From Nakamurella sp. PAMC28650 (GTDB taxonomy: Bacteria > Actinomycetota > Actinomycetes > Mycobacteriales > Nakamurellaceae), in contig NZ_CP060298.1 in assembly GCF_014303395.1 (NCBI RefSeq), forward strand, positions 682,001 through 746,000: a stretch of DNA of 64,000 nt, given 5' to 3'. The translations under genes were made by a program, and so were the position numbers. Below, one piece after another: positions 17,794-26,284 of the stretch; position 1 is the stretch's first letter; every line of letters starts with the position of its first letter. The notes beneath the pieces are model-generated. The model saw only the letters and a list, made by a program, of their open reading frames with translations, was not told where the DNA came from and searched no databases.

Positions 17794-17799
17794 ACCGGG

Positions 17800-18735
17800 T
17801 CAGAGACTCGGCGGCCAGGACTCGAGGCGCCGCTTCGACTCGAAGCGGCGGGCGGCACCGGTGACCGGATCGGTGAACGAGATCGAGGACGCCAGGAGCT
17901 GCAGCGGCTTGGCGTAGTCGTCGTGCGGGATGTCGAGCAGGCGCGGGTAGAACGGGTCGTTCAGGATCGGGATGCCCAGCGAATTGAGGTGGACCCGCAG
18001 CTGATGGGTCTTCCCGGTCGTCGGGTCGAGACGGTAGAGCGCTCGATCGCCGCGCGTCTGGACCAGTTCGATCCGCGTTTCACTGTTGGCCTCCCCCTCG
18101 GTCTCGTAGGCGGTCGGGGTACCGCGGTCCTTGACGATCCGGCTCCGGACCGTCAAGGGAAGCTCCAGATCCGGACGGAACCCGGCGACCGCCAGATAGG
18201 ACTTGCGAACCTCCCGGCGGGCGAACATCGTCTGGTAGGCACCACGTTCGGCCGGCTGGAGGCTGAACAGCAGCACACCCGCGGTGATCCGGTCCAGGCG
18301 GTGCATCGGTGACAGGTCGGGCAGGTCGAACTGCCGACGCAGCCGCACCACGGCCGACTCCACGATGTACGACCCGTTCGGCAGACTCGACAGGAAGTGC
18401 GGTTTGTCCGCCACCAGCAGGTGCTCGTCGCGGAAGAGGACGTCGATCTCGAACGGCACGCGGGGCTCTGGGGCCGGGTCACGATAGAGATAGACGAACG
18501 AGTTCGCCCGGAACGGCATCGCACCGTCCACCGGGACGCCGTCCTCGTCCACCACCTCACGCCCGGCGATCTTCTCGATCAACCGCACCCGGTCGACGTG
18601 GAACCGGGCCATCAGGAACTCCAGGGTGGTGCTCCACGGTCCACTCTCCGGCAACCGCACCCGGCTCGGATTCAACCCGTCCCGTACCGGCAGCGGCGGC
18701 CGGCGTCGGCCCGTCCGCTCCTGCCGTCGACCCAT
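17800..18735 (-). CDS. RluA-family pseudouridine synthase
   Basis: The 311-residue protein has the RluA-type catalytic motif MHRLDRITAG, with the catalytic Asp at residue 148. It also has VADKPHFLSSLP before it and GKTHQLRVHLNSLGIPILNDPFY after it. It isomerises uridine to pseudouridine in rRNA or tRNA; which site cannot be told. An S4-like N-terminal part (FHVDRVRLIEKI) is degenerate. It is convergent with rhaM, with 6 bp between stops. The N-terminal 20 residues are Arg-rich and the start is less certain. Confidence 0.88.
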   Translation of the reverse strand: MGRRQERTGRRRPPLPVRDGLNPSRVRLPESGPWSTTLEFLMARFHVDRVRLIEKIAGREVVDEDGVPVDGAMPFRANSFVYLYRDPAPEPRVPFEIDVLFRDEHLLVADKPHFLSSLPNGSYIVESAVVRLRRQFDLPDLSPMHRLDRITAGVLLFSLQPAERGAYQTMFARREVRKSYLAVAGFRPDLELPLTVRSRIVKDRGTPTAYETEGEANSETRIELVQTRGDRALYRLDPTTGKTHQLRVHLNSLGIPILNDPFYPRLLDIPHDDYAKPLQLLASSISFTDPVTGAARRFESKRRLESWPPSL

Positions 18736-18861
18736 CTTCCCAGGCTGTCACAGCCGCGCCCCGGGAGAAACCTGCGACTCCGCGTTACCATTTAGGCGCA
18801 CACGGTGCGCAGGGGCTGATCGGCCCCGAGGTCGTCGTGGGCAAGCGCATCCATCGGGGCG

Positions 18862-20409
18862 GTGACAGTGCGGATGAGCAGAAGCGGTGATGCCGTGCGC
18901 ATGACGGTCATCATCGTGACGGGAGCTCTGCTGGCCGCGTCGTGCACGGCCCCCGTCACCACTCCCACGTCAGCAATGAGCACCCCCTCGGGGGGCGGCG
19001 GGTCGACCATTTCCAGCGCCGGCAGCACGACGGAGCAGAGCAGCCCGTTGCAGTCCGCCATCTCGCCGGCGATGCCCACCCCGGCCCAGGACCGTCCGCA
19101 CCCCTCCCTACCGGTATCGAACCTTCCCCCACCGCCGGATCCGACCGGTCCGGACGCCCTGCAGCGGCGGCACGATACCGCTTTCGCGTCGTTGCTGACC
19201 ACACTGAGCACTTCACTGCAGGCCGGGAACCGAACCCAGTTCCTGGCTTCCTTCACACCGGCTCTCGCCGGCCGGGTCGGTCTCTGGTTCGGCAACACCA
19301 GAGCATTGGGGGTCTCCGGCGCCCGGTTCGCCCGGTCGGACGACTACTTTTCCGGTGCAACGGATTCCATGTCCTCCTTCAGCCGAACGGTCGTGCTCGG
19401 TATCCGCACGCCGTACGACGACGACGGTTCGATGCCCGGGATCCCGTACCTCGTCACCGTGTCGATGACGACCGCCAAGGGCCGGCCGTCGATGTCGATC
19501 ACCACCTGGGAACCCAGATTCCTCGGTGATCCGATGAACTGCGAGTGCGGACTGTCGGTCGTGCATTCGCCGACCGTGGCGGTGGTCTTCGATTCCGCGG
19601 ACCCCGACCTCGCCTTCTGGTCGACGGCAGCGCTGGCCGCTGCCGGCGGCGGGATCGCGTGGTCGCACCTGCAGATGCTCGGCTCCGGCCTCGTCGCCCC
19701 GAAGGGTCAGGTGATCTTCCTGGCGGACCGGCCCTTCCACTGGTTCCTGACGGCCACCGCACCGGCCCAGACGTCCAACGTCACGGTGGGCCTCATCGAC
19801 GCGCTCGCACCCCATCCCGGCGCCACCTACTCCGACCAGTCCCGCATCGTGGTCATGCTGCAGTCGCCGGACGGCGCGGTCATCCCGAACGACCAGCAGG
19901 GGCGTGAATACGCCGCGGACGTCATCACGCACGAGTCCACCCACCAGTTGATGAACCGGAACTCCCACCTGGCGGTCCGCAGCGAGGGATCGCCACCGAC
20001 CTGGGCCCTGGAGGGCATCGCGGTAGCGGTCGAAACCCTGTACCGCGACTCCCTCGGGGACTCGGCGAACATCGGATATCCGGAGCCCAACGATCCCAAG
20101 AACATCGATCCCGGTTGGTTCAGAGCACATCTGACCGATCAGATGCCGACCAGGAACCAGCTGTACTCGGCGTCGACCGACGGGGCCGGCTACTACGCCA
20201 TCGCGGGATCGGTGTTCCGGTTCCTCGATCAGCACTACGGCTACCCGACGATGATGCGGGTCGCCGCCGCGATGTATGCCCGGCCAGATCAGGACCCGTT
20301 CGCCTACTTCCCCGACCCGCTCGACCCCGCCGACCCGGGGCACTACCTCCCGACTGCGACGGCCCGGAACCTCTGGAAGAACTGGTTCGTGCTCACCTAC
20401 GAAAACTGA
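18862..20409 (+). CDS. Lipoprotein with a HEXXH metallopeptidase motif (peptidase MA-like)
   Basis: The 515-residue protein has a signal peptide ending LLAASC (lipobox) and a Ser/Thr/Pro-rich linker of about 75 residues. A large C-terminal domain carries HESTH (His357, Glu358, His361) and WALEGIAVAVE (Glu384 as likely third zinc ligand). HEXXH followed by W-x-x-EG-A is the gluzincin arrangement of the peptidase_MA-like group. The segment near 145-250 (TPYDDDGSMPGIPYLVTVSM) looks like a nuclear-transport-factor-like input domain. It should act outside the membrane; the substrate is unknown. GTG 18862 is used here, but an ATG at 18874 is equally possible. Confidence 0.78.
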   Translation: MTVRMSRSGDAVRMTVIIVTGALLAASCTAPVTTPTSAMSTPSGGGGSTISSAGSTTEQSSPLQSAISPAMPTPAQDRPHPSLPVSNLPPPPDPTGPDALQRRHDTAFASLLTTLSTSLQAGNRTQFLASFTPALAGRVGLWFGNTRALGVSGARFARSDDYFSGATDSMSSFSRTVVLGIRTPYDDDGSMPGIPYLVTVSMTTAKGRPSMSITTWEPRFLGDPMNCECGLSVVHSPTVAVVFDSADPDLAFWSTAALAAAGGGIAWSHLQMLGSGLVAPKGQVIFLADRPFHWFLTATAPAQTSNVTVGLIDALAPHPGATYSDQSRIVVMLQSPDGAVIPNDQQGREYAADVITHESTHQLMNRNSHLAVRSEGSPPTWALEGIAVAVETLYRDSLGDSANIGYPEPNDPKNIDPGWFRAHLTDQMPTRNQLYSASTDGAGYYAIAGSVFRFLDQHYGYPTMMRVAAAMYARPDQDPFAYFPDPLDPADPGHYLPTATARNLWKNWFVLTYEN

Positions 20410-20467
20410 CCCTCGGTTCGACCCGCGCTGATCGCCCGGTCCGGTCGATGACGCACAGCGCACGGGA

Positions 20468-20473
20468 TAGCCT
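20468..20473 (+). promoter_or_regulatory. Candidate -10 element of a leaderless transcript
   Basis: TAGCCT lies 5 nt before the ATG of the alcohol dehydrogenase gene, with TCGATG 17 bp further upstream as a weak -35. No ribosome-binding site precedes the ATG. Transcription would start at or next to the ATG, as is common in actinobacteria. The same hexamer sits 6 nt before the DinB gene at 44023. Confidence 0.35.
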
Positions 20474-20478
20474 GCGTC

Positions 20479-21498
20479 ATGCGGACGATGCGAGCACTGG
20501 TCGTCGACGGTCCCCGTCGGGCGTCCATCCAGGACGTGGCCGTCCCGATTGCCGGCACCGGTCAGGTCGTCGTAGACGTCGAACGTTCCGGTGTCTGTGG
20601 TACGGACGGTGCGATCTACACGGGCGACATGCTCTACCTCGGTACCGGTCAGGCAAAGTACGCCATGCGCCCGGGCCACGAGTGGTGCGGGACGGTGGCT
20701 TCCATCGGCGAAGGAGTCGACCCGTCCTGGCTCGGCACCAGGGTCACCGGCGATACGATGCTGGGCTGCAGGCAGTGCGAGAGGTGCCGGCGTGGACGCC
20801 AGCACCTGTGCCGGAACCGTTATGAGGTAGGCGTTCTCGGTGGCTGGCACGGAGCCGTCGCCGAACAGGTCCTGGTGCCCGCGGCCAGCCTGTACGCCCT
20901 TCCGGACTCCGTCGACGACACCGCGGGCGCCATGGTCGAACCCGGTGGCAACTCCCGCCGCGCGGCACAGGTGGCCGTCCTGGCGCCCGGCGACCGGGTG
21001 GCCGTCTTCGGGCCGGGCACCATCGGCCTGCTCGCCGCCGGGTTCGCGAGAAGCCTTGGCGCGGAGGTACACGTCATCGGACGTTCACCGGCCGGGGTGG
21101 CACTGGCCCGCAGTCTCGGCCTGCCGGCCTGGCTCACCGACGAGGTGCCGGACCTGCGGTTCGACGCTGCGATCGACGCCACCGACGGCGCCGGGATCCC
21201 CGCTGCTGCGGTGGATCTGGTCGAGCCGGGCGGCCGGATCGTCTGCGTCGGTCTGGCCGGCGAGCCGAGCGTGATCGATTCCCGACAGCTGGTGCTCAAG
21301 GATCTCACCGTCGTCGGTCACCTCTCCGGGTCACCGGCGATGGCCGCGACGATCGCCGCCTACGCGGACGGCCGGGTCGATCCCGCGCCACTGGTCGCGG
21401 CGACCGTCGGTCTGGATCGGGCCGCCGACGTGCTGGCCGGATGGCGACCGGAGCATGCCGGTCCCGGCCCGAAGATCCACATCGACCCGCGGCGGTAG
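20479..21498 (+). CDS. Zinc-dependent alcohol dehydrogenase, glucose-dehydrogenase-like
   Basis: The medium-chain dehydrogenase of 339 residues has a catalytic zinc site (SGVCGTDGAIYTG and RPGHEWCG). Its structural-zinc lobe is MLGCRQCERCRRGRQHLCRN, with four Cys. A Rossmann motif VAVFGPGTIGLLAAGFA follows. The N-terminal shape and GHEWCG resemble archaeal-type glucose/sugar dehydrogenases that oxidise aldoses with NAD(P). The exact substrate cannot be deduced. A second in-frame ATG lies 9 bp downstream. It has no clear operon partner. Confidence 0.87.
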   Translation: MRTMRALVVDGPRRASIQDVAVPIAGTGQVVVDVERSGVCGTDGAIYTGDMLYLGTGQAKYAMRPGHEWCGTVASIGEGVDPSWLGTRVTGDTMLGCRQCERCRRGRQHLCRNRYEVGVLGGWHGAVAEQVLVPAASLYALPDSVDDTAGAMVEPGGNSRRAAQVAVLAPGDRVAVFGPGTIGLLAAGFARSLGAEVHVIGRSPAGVALARSLGLPAWLTDEVPDLRFDAAIDATDGAGIPAAAVDLVEPGGRIVCVGLAGEPSVIDSRQLVLKDLTVVGHLSGSPAMAATIAAYADGRVDPAPLVAATVGLDRAADVLAGWRPEHAGPGPKIHIDPRR

Positions 21499-21669
21499 CG
21501 GTCCCCGGGAGGCGGACGTCGATCAGGACGGCGTCAGCGGCGCAGTCCTGAGGGGTGGCTCCGGCGCGGCGATGTATCAGCGGGCGGCGGACGGGTCTCT
21601 GGAGGCGCAGGGGCAAGAGCTCCCGGCCTTCGACACCGGCCGTCCGGACTGCGAAAGAAGTGCATCACC
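21499..21669 (+). other. Intergenic leader with a 7-bp stem
   Basis: This stretch lies between the dehydrogenase stop and a possible small gene. It contains the inverted repeat TCAGGAC (21523-21529) / GTCCTGA (21545-21551) and several further GC-rich complementary patches. I could not match it to a riboswitch class that I know. Nothing else was recognised. Confidence 0.3.
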
Positions 21670-21852
21670 ATGACCACGTTGCTGACCCGCATGCGTCCGC
21701 TCACCTTGCAGGCCGCGCGGATCCGCCTGCCACACCGTTCCCGCCGCCCGATGCTGCAGCCTTCATCGACGCTGCCGGCCACCGAGGAACGTCTGGCCAC
21801 TGCGGCCGAGGTCGACGACCTCCGGTCGATCTGCGACCCGCGGCGGCCCTGA
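21670..21852 (+). CDS. Possible small protein, unrecognised
   Basis: The open frame of 60 codons starts ATG ACC ACG with the purine-rich GAAAGAAG 10 nt upstream. The predicted peptide is basic in its first half (TRMRPLTLQAARIRLPHRSRR) and acidic later (ATAAEVDDLRSICDP). It has no signal peptide, membrane span or known motif. The region lies in a gap of 419 bp where nothing else is convincing. Chance open frames of this size are common at high GC, so the call is weak. Confidence 0.35.
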   Translation: MTTLLTRMRPLTLQAARIRLPHRSRRPMLQPSSTLPATEERLATAAEVDDLRSICDPRRP

Positions 21853-21881
21853 CGCTGCTGCGATGTCCGGGCTACCCGATG

Positions 21882-21926
21882 TTCCGGCTACCGGCGTTCC
21901 GGCTACCGGCGTTCCGGCTACCGGCG
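21882..21926. repeat. Three tandem copies of a 15-bp unit
   Basis: The unit ttccggctaccggcg occurs three times without interruption at 21882-21896, 21897-21911 and 21912-21926. The last copy contains the stop codon of the membrane-protein gene on the minus strand, so copy number can change the 3' untranslated region without altering that protein. Each unit is partly palindromic (ccgg). Confidence 0.85.
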
Positions 21927-22391
21927 GACGCGACGGATCAGCCTTCGCAGCACCGGACCGGCGGCCAGTCCCGTCCCCACCGCCGAGATGGTGCTGATCC
22001 CGAGGTCGATCGAGACCCGGCCCTCCTCGGCCCAGTACACGTCCTTCAGGTCCAGCAGCAGTGCGAACTCGTCCACGATCAGGGCCAGGCCGGCGCCGTA
22101 GGCGAGCGGTACCACGGCATGAGGCTTGAGGGTGTTCCCCCGGACGGCCATCCCCCCGACACCGGCGAGCAGACCGATACCCCAGAGGTAGTGGTGGATG
22201 TGCGTGCCACGGATGGAGACATTGCGGAACGGACCGCGGCCGTTCTTGATGCTGTAGGTGATCCCCCGCACTGCGGCGAAGGTGGCGGTGAAGCTCGACC
22301 AGCCGAGCACGACACCCCGCCGCGCCGGGTTCAGCTCCTCCCGGAAGGCGGCCTGGACCTCTTCGGCCGCTCCGGTGATCGTTGCGCTCAT
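21918..22391 (-). CDS. Conserved integral membrane protein, unknown function
   Basis: The 157-residue protein has four hydrophobic segments at about residues 28-50, 63-85, 93-115 and 128-148. A conserved-looking GTHIHHYLWG opens the second segment and ALIVDEFALLLDLKDVYW follows the third. His, Asp and Glu residues at the membrane edge could bind metal. I recognise the pattern as a recurring actinobacterial membrane family without a named function. CAGGGC upstream of the ATG is a weak ribosome site. It stands alone on the minus strand. Confidence 0.72.
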   Translation of the reverse strand: MSATITGAAEEVQAAFREELNPARRGVVLGWSSFTATFAAVRGITYSIKNGRGPFRNVSIRGTHIHHYLWGIGLLAGVGGMAVRGNTLKPHAVVPLAYGAGLALIVDEFALLLDLKDVYWAEEGRVSIDLGISTISAVGTGLAAGPVLRRLIRRVRR

Positions 22392-22463
22392 GCCCTGACA
22401 ATAGGTCGGCCGCGGACCCAGAGGATGCGATGGGCCCGGAAGTAGCAGGCCTGTGCTGCTGAT

Positions 22464-23249
22464 TCAGGCGTCGATGACGACCGTCAGTCGGGCAGAGGTG
22501 CCCCCGCTTCCATCGTCCAGGCCGATCATCTGCGTCCCCGGTCCCGCACCCACCAGAGTGATCACCGACCCTTCATGTTCCGGAAGGCTGCCCAGCGCAC
22601 CGTCCAGGGTGATGCCGGCGTCGTCGGAGGAGTAAGTGGACATCCGGACGCCCGCCGGAAGATCGAGTTGCTGACCGACCGCGAGGTGGACCGTGCGGTC
22701 ACGTCCGATCGAGGTCGACGACAACGGCGCCGCAATGACGGGCGCGGAGGCGGGGCCGGCCAGCACGGTGACGGTCGTGGACAGCGGGGGATTCAGGTGG
22801 GCGCAGGGACCATTGGGGCAGTCGATGTGTTTGTCGTAGTTCGGGATGGTCAGGGTGGTGGTACCGGGCCTGAGCCCGACGAACGTGAGATCGCTGCCGT
22901 ACCAGGTCATCACGCGTAGATCGGCCGGCTGGACGGAGAAGAACACGCTGTCGGAGTCACGCGCGGTGAACTGCAGGCGCTCACCGACGTGGATCGTCGC
23001 GGTGCTCCGGTGGATGTCGGCGGCGACCGTCTTCCGGTGCTGGGGATTCCAGTCCGCGGCCACCGTTGTCGTGGTCTTCGTCGTCGGGGTGGTGGTCGTC
23101 TGCCCGGTCGTGGTCGGGTGGGAGGTGGTGACCGCCGCGCCGGTGACGTCTGCGGCGCATCCACCGGTCAGCACGGCGACGGCCGCCGCCAGCGAGACCC
23201 AGGCCAACTTCCAGGCCGTGCCGCCTCGGATTGCTCTGGAAGTCAACAT
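22464..23249 (-). CDS. Predicted lipoprotein with immunoglobulin-like strands
   Basis: The 261-residue protein has a signal peptide with the lipobox LTGGC at about residue 31 and a Thr-rich linker. The mature region of about 190 residues is made of strand-like segments (ATIHVGERLQF, TFVGLRPGTTTLTIP, DRTVHLAVGQQLDLPAGV). TFVGLRPGTTTLTIP resembles bacterial Ig-like (Big) and proteinase-inhibitor-I42-like folds that carry G-x-T-T-L. One Cys pair (DCPNGPC) could form a disulfide. No enzyme motif is visible. It is divergent from the PucR-type regulator gene. Confidence 0.72.
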   Translation of the reverse strand: MLTSRAIRGGTAWKLAWVSLAAAVAVLTGGCAADVTGAAVTTSHPTTTGQTTTTPTTKTTTTVAADWNPQHRKTVAADIHRSTATIHVGERLQFTARDSDSVFFSVQPADLRVMTWYGSDLTFVGLRPGTTTLTIPNYDKHIDCPNGPCAHLNPPLSTTVTVLAGPASAPVIAAPLSSTSIGRDRTVHLAVGQQLDLPAGVRMSTYSSDDAGITLDGALGSLPEHEGSVITLVGAGPGTQMIGLDDGSGGTSARLTVVIDA

Positions 23250-23347
23250 GCGATTCGGACGAAACGCCTCGCCGTTCGGTTCCCGGCACGTCCGTCTGAT
23301 TCGATGGGGTCACCCAGCGGACCCGTGGGCTCTGCACAAGGACGGCG

Positions 23348-24547
23348 ATGACCACCCCCGACCTGCCGCTCGACAAGATCGCCGCCGCGGCAGCCACCGA
23401 GGCCGGCGGGGTCGACGCATGCCTGCTGGGGGACTTCCTGCCGGTGCTGGTCGCGGCCGTCGGCACCGGCACCCGGCTCCGGCGTGTCGAGCTGGCCGGC
23501 TACCGGGACGCCGGGCGGCAGGCCGCGGGTCGCGGCGTCGCACTCCGGGCGCTGGTCGACCTGTACCTGTCGGCGGCCTGGCGACTGTGGCGTCATCTCC
23601 CCCAGGTCGTGCACGCGGCCGACGATCCGGCAGCCGTCGTGCTGGCCGGCGAGGTGATGCTGCGCGGCGCCGACGACGCCGTCGCGGTACTGACCGAGGG
23701 CTACCAGCTGGCCCGGCGGGATCTGGTGCGGGCGCAGGCGGCGGCCCGAAGGGAATTCGTCGACGACCTGCTGCTGGGCGGAGCCCAGGCCCTGGCCACC
23801 CTGGTCGATCGGGCCGCCCTGTTCGGCCTGAGCCTGGCGGCCCCCCACGCGGTGGTCGTGGTCGAGGCCGAGAGGCCCTTCACCGACTCCTCCCCTCTGA
23901 CCGGCATCCTGGAGCGCTCCATCCAGGGCACCAAGGCCGACGCCGACGCCCTCGTCACGACGAAGGACGGTGCGCTGGTGGTGATCTTCGCCGCGCCCGA
24001 CCGTTCGGCGATCGACGAGGTCATCCGCGGACTGACCAGCGGACTGCCCAGGACCGCGGACGAGAAGGAGGTCAAGCTCCGCCGCACGGCCGCGGTCGGT
24101 GACTGGCGGATCGGCGTCGGCCAGGCCCACCAGGGACCCAGTGGCGTCCGGTTCTCGTTCGAGCAGGCCCAGGAGGCACTGGATCTCGGGCTCCGCCTCG
24201 GTGGCGACGAGCGGGTGCTGAACTCCGCCGACCTGCTCGTGCAGCGGGTGATGGTGCGTGACGAAGCCGCGATGCGCGACCTCGTCGAAGCCGTCCTGAC
24301 GCCGTTGCTCACGGCCCGGGGAGGTGCAGAGCCTCTGCTCCGGACGCTCGAGGCCTACTTCGACGCCGGCGGCAACGCCTCGCTCAGCGCGCGGTCGATG
24401 CACCTTTCGGTCCGGGCGCTGACCTATCGCCTGGAGAAGATCGCCGACCTCACCGGGCGGGATCCGGCCGCACCGGGGCCTCGGTTCGAGCTGCAGACGG
24501 CCGTTGTCGGTGCCAGACTGCTCGGGTGGCCCGGCGCCCATGGGTGA
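23348..24547 (+). CDS. PucR/CdaR-type transcriptional regulator
   Basis: The 399-residue protein ends with a PucR-type helix-turn-helix (SLSARSMHLSVRALTYRLEKI) at about residues 348-395, the C-terminal DNA-binding module of the CdaR/PucR group. The central 150-320 region is a GGDEF-like degenerate domain typical of the group (RVMVRDEAAMRDLV near its end). The N-terminal 120 residues are helical (RRVELAGYRDAGRQAAGRGVALRALVDLYL). AAGGA is 5-6 nt before the ATG. It overlaps the next membrane-protein gene by 8 bp and probably regulates it. Confidence 0.83.
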   Translation: MTTPDLPLDKIAAAAATEAGGVDACLLGDFLPVLVAAVGTGTRLRRVELAGYRDAGRQAAGRGVALRALVDLYLSAAWRLWRHLPQVVHAADDPAAVVLAGEVMLRGADDAVAVLTEGYQLARRDLVRAQAAARREFVDDLLLGGAQALATLVDRAALFGLSLAAPHAVVVVEAERPFTDSSPLTGILERSIQGTKADADALVTTKDGALVVIFAAPDRSAIDEVIRGLTSGLPRTADEKEVKLRRTAAVGDWRIGVGQAHQGPSGVRFSFEQAQEALDLGLRLGGDERVLNSADLLVQRVMVRDEAAMRDLVEAVLTPLLTARGGAEPLLRTLEAYFDAGGNASLSARSMHLSVRALTYRLEKIADLTGRDPAAPGPRFELQTAVVGARLLGWPGAHG

Positions 24548-25193
24548 GTCCTCCCCGCCCGGCGCGGTGCAACCGCCGAACGCGACGCCCGCGCCCCTGC
24601 GCCTGCCCCTGCGGGTCGTGCAGTTGGTGGTGTCCTGCGTCGTACTCGGAACCGGTGTCGCTCTGCTGCTCGCTCCGGCGCTGGGTTCGGACGGCTACTC
24701 GACGCTGATCAACGGCCTGTCCAGGACCTCCGGCCTGTCGTTCGCGACGGTGAACGTCTGCGTCGGCGTCATCCTGGTCCTGCTGGCCTGGGCGAAGGGT
24801 CGGCGACCGGCGCTGGGCACGATCGTCCAGCCCGTCGTCACCGGCTACACCGTCTCGTTCGCGCTCGACGTCATCGACGCACCCGGAACGCTGCCGGCGC
24901 GAATCCTGATGGTGCTGCTGGCTTTCGTGATCCTGGCCGTGGGGGTCGCGGGATACCTGGGGAGCAACACGGGGGTCGGCCCCTCCGAAGCACTTTCCCT
25001 GGCCTGGGACCCGCCGGTGCCGTTCCGTTGGAGCTACACCGTCTTCCAGGCGACGGGCGCGATCATCGGGTGGCTGCTCGGCGCCGCGATCGGGCCGGGG
25101 ACGCTGCTCGTCGTGCTCGGGCTCGGTCCGCTCGTCGACCTGCTCGGCCGACGGGTCCGGATCTTCGCGATCGCGCCCGTCGCCCGCGGTTGA
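24540..25193 (+). CDS. YczE/YyaS/YitT-family membrane protein
   Basis: The 217-residue protein starts at ATG 24540 inside the end of the regulator gene. It has five to six hydrophobic helices with a YczE-like pattern: RVVQLVVSCVVLGTGVALLLA, then SFATVNVCVGVILVLLAW, TGYTVSFALDVI and SYTVFQATGAIIGWLLG. YczE-like proteins are membrane proteins of unsettled function, sometimes linked to antibiotic production. The coupling to a PucR regulator suggests ligand-dependent control. It is convergent with the reductase gene that follows. Confidence 0.8.
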   Translation: MGESSPPGAVQPPNATPAPLRLPLRVVQLVVSCVVLGTGVALLLAPALGSDGYSTLINGLSRTSGLSFATVNVCVGVILVLLAWAKGRRPALGTIVQPVVTGYTVSFALDVIDAPGTLPARILMVLLAFVILAVGVAGYLGSNTGVGPSEALSLAWDPPVPFRWSYTVFQATGAIIGWLLGAAIGPGTLLVVLGLGPLVDLLGRRVRIFAIAPVARG

Positions 25194-25219
25194 GCGACGC
25201 TGCCCGGTGCGGTGCGATG

Positions 25220-26284
25220 TCAGATCCGATCGACCACGAGGGCGGTCAGCGGCACCGAGCAGCAGGGCAGGAACCTTCCCTGGGCGATCTCCTTCGGGCG
25301 GATGCCGCCGGCGTGCTCCATGTCCACCTCGCCGGAGACCAACCTGCTCTTGCACGTCCCGCACAGGCCCTGCGAGCAGGATGACGGCAGGGTGATGCCG
25401 GCCGCGGCGGCGGCCTGCAGCACGGTGCTGCCCGGTGGGCTGTGCACGGTCCGGCCCAGATGCACGAACTCCACCGGAAAGCCGGCATCGGCCAGGTGTT
25501 CGGCCGGATCGGCGTCCTGGAGCTGCAGCGAGACCGCCGGGTCCGCGAAGGTGAAACTCTCCCGGTGCAGGTGCCCGGGGTCGCACCCGAGCGCGACCAA
25601 CTGGTGCTGCAGGTCCGACATGAACGATTCGGGGCCGCAGGTGAGCACCACCCGCCCGGCCAGGTCGGGGGCGATGAGCTCCAGCATCGCGCCCGACAGC
25701 CGCCCTTGGTAGCCGGGCCAGTTGTCGTCATCGGCACTGGGCACGAGGACGGTCCGCAGGCCTTCGGTCTCCGCGGTCAGCATTCCGAGTTCGGCGCGTT
25801 GGACGAAATCGGCCGGGGTGTGTGCGGCGTGGACCAGCACGACGTCGGGGCTTCGGCCCTCGTCATGCAGCCGGCGGAGCATCGACAGGAAGGGGGTGAT
25901 GCCGCTGCCGCCGGCCAACATCAGGTACCTCGGAGCCGGGTGATCCTCCAACGTGAACTCGCCCAACGGTTCCGAGATGGCGCGGACCCTCTGGCCGGGG
26001 TGCAGGTGATCGTGCAGCCAGGTCGAGACCACTCCACCCGGCCGGCGCCGCACGGTGATCGAGATGGTGTCCGGCCGGGTCGGCGGGGAGGACAAGGTGT
26101 AGCTGCGCAGCACTTCCGCGCCGTCGATGTGGAAGGCGAAGACCAGGTGCTGCCCGCTGCGGAAGGAGAATCTCTGCGGGGTCCGAGCGGCGAACACGAA
26201 GGTCTTGACCGTGGCGGTGACGGTACGCACGGCTCGGCAGAGCAGTACGTCGTCCAGATCGGGATTCCAGACCGGCAGGCTCAC
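25220..26284 (-). CDS. FAD/2Fe-2S reductase component of a Rieske oxygenase system
   Basis: The 354-residue protein has a ferredoxin-reductase half: RSYTLSS for FAD at residues 60-66, GGSGITP for the nicotinamide at 125-131, and CGPESFM. A C-terminal plant-type ferredoxin domain has cluster ligands Cys303, Cys308, Cys311 and Cys341/342 (CSQGLCGTC ... CC). It should take electrons from NAD(P)H and pass them to the Rieske oxygenase, whose stop codon overlaps its start by 4 bp. The layout matches reductases such as GbcB and carnitine/stachydrine demethylase reductases. It is the last gene of the long leftward operon. Confidence 0.88.
   Translation of the reverse strand: MSLPVWNPDLDDVLLCRAVRTVTATVKTFVFAARTPQRFSFRSGQHLVFAFHIDGAEVLRSYTLSSPPTRPDTISITVRRRPGGVVSTWLHDHLHPGQRVRAISEPLGEFTLEDHPAPRYLMLAGGSGITPFLSMLRRLHDEGRSPDVVLVHAAHTPADFVQRAELGMLTAETEGLRTVLVPSADDDNWPGYQGRLSGAMLELIAPDLAGRVVLTCGPESFMSDLQHQLVALGCDPGHLHRESFTFADPAVSLQLQDADPAEHLADAGFPVEFVHLGRTVHSPPGSTVLQAAAAAGITLPSSCSQGLCGTCKSRLVSGEVDMEHAGGIRPKEIAQGRFLPCCSVPLTALVVDRI

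Noticed and set aside
21499..21669. Riboswitch upstream of the small frame
   Set aside because: No known aptamer core could be matched by eye; only a simple stem is supported.
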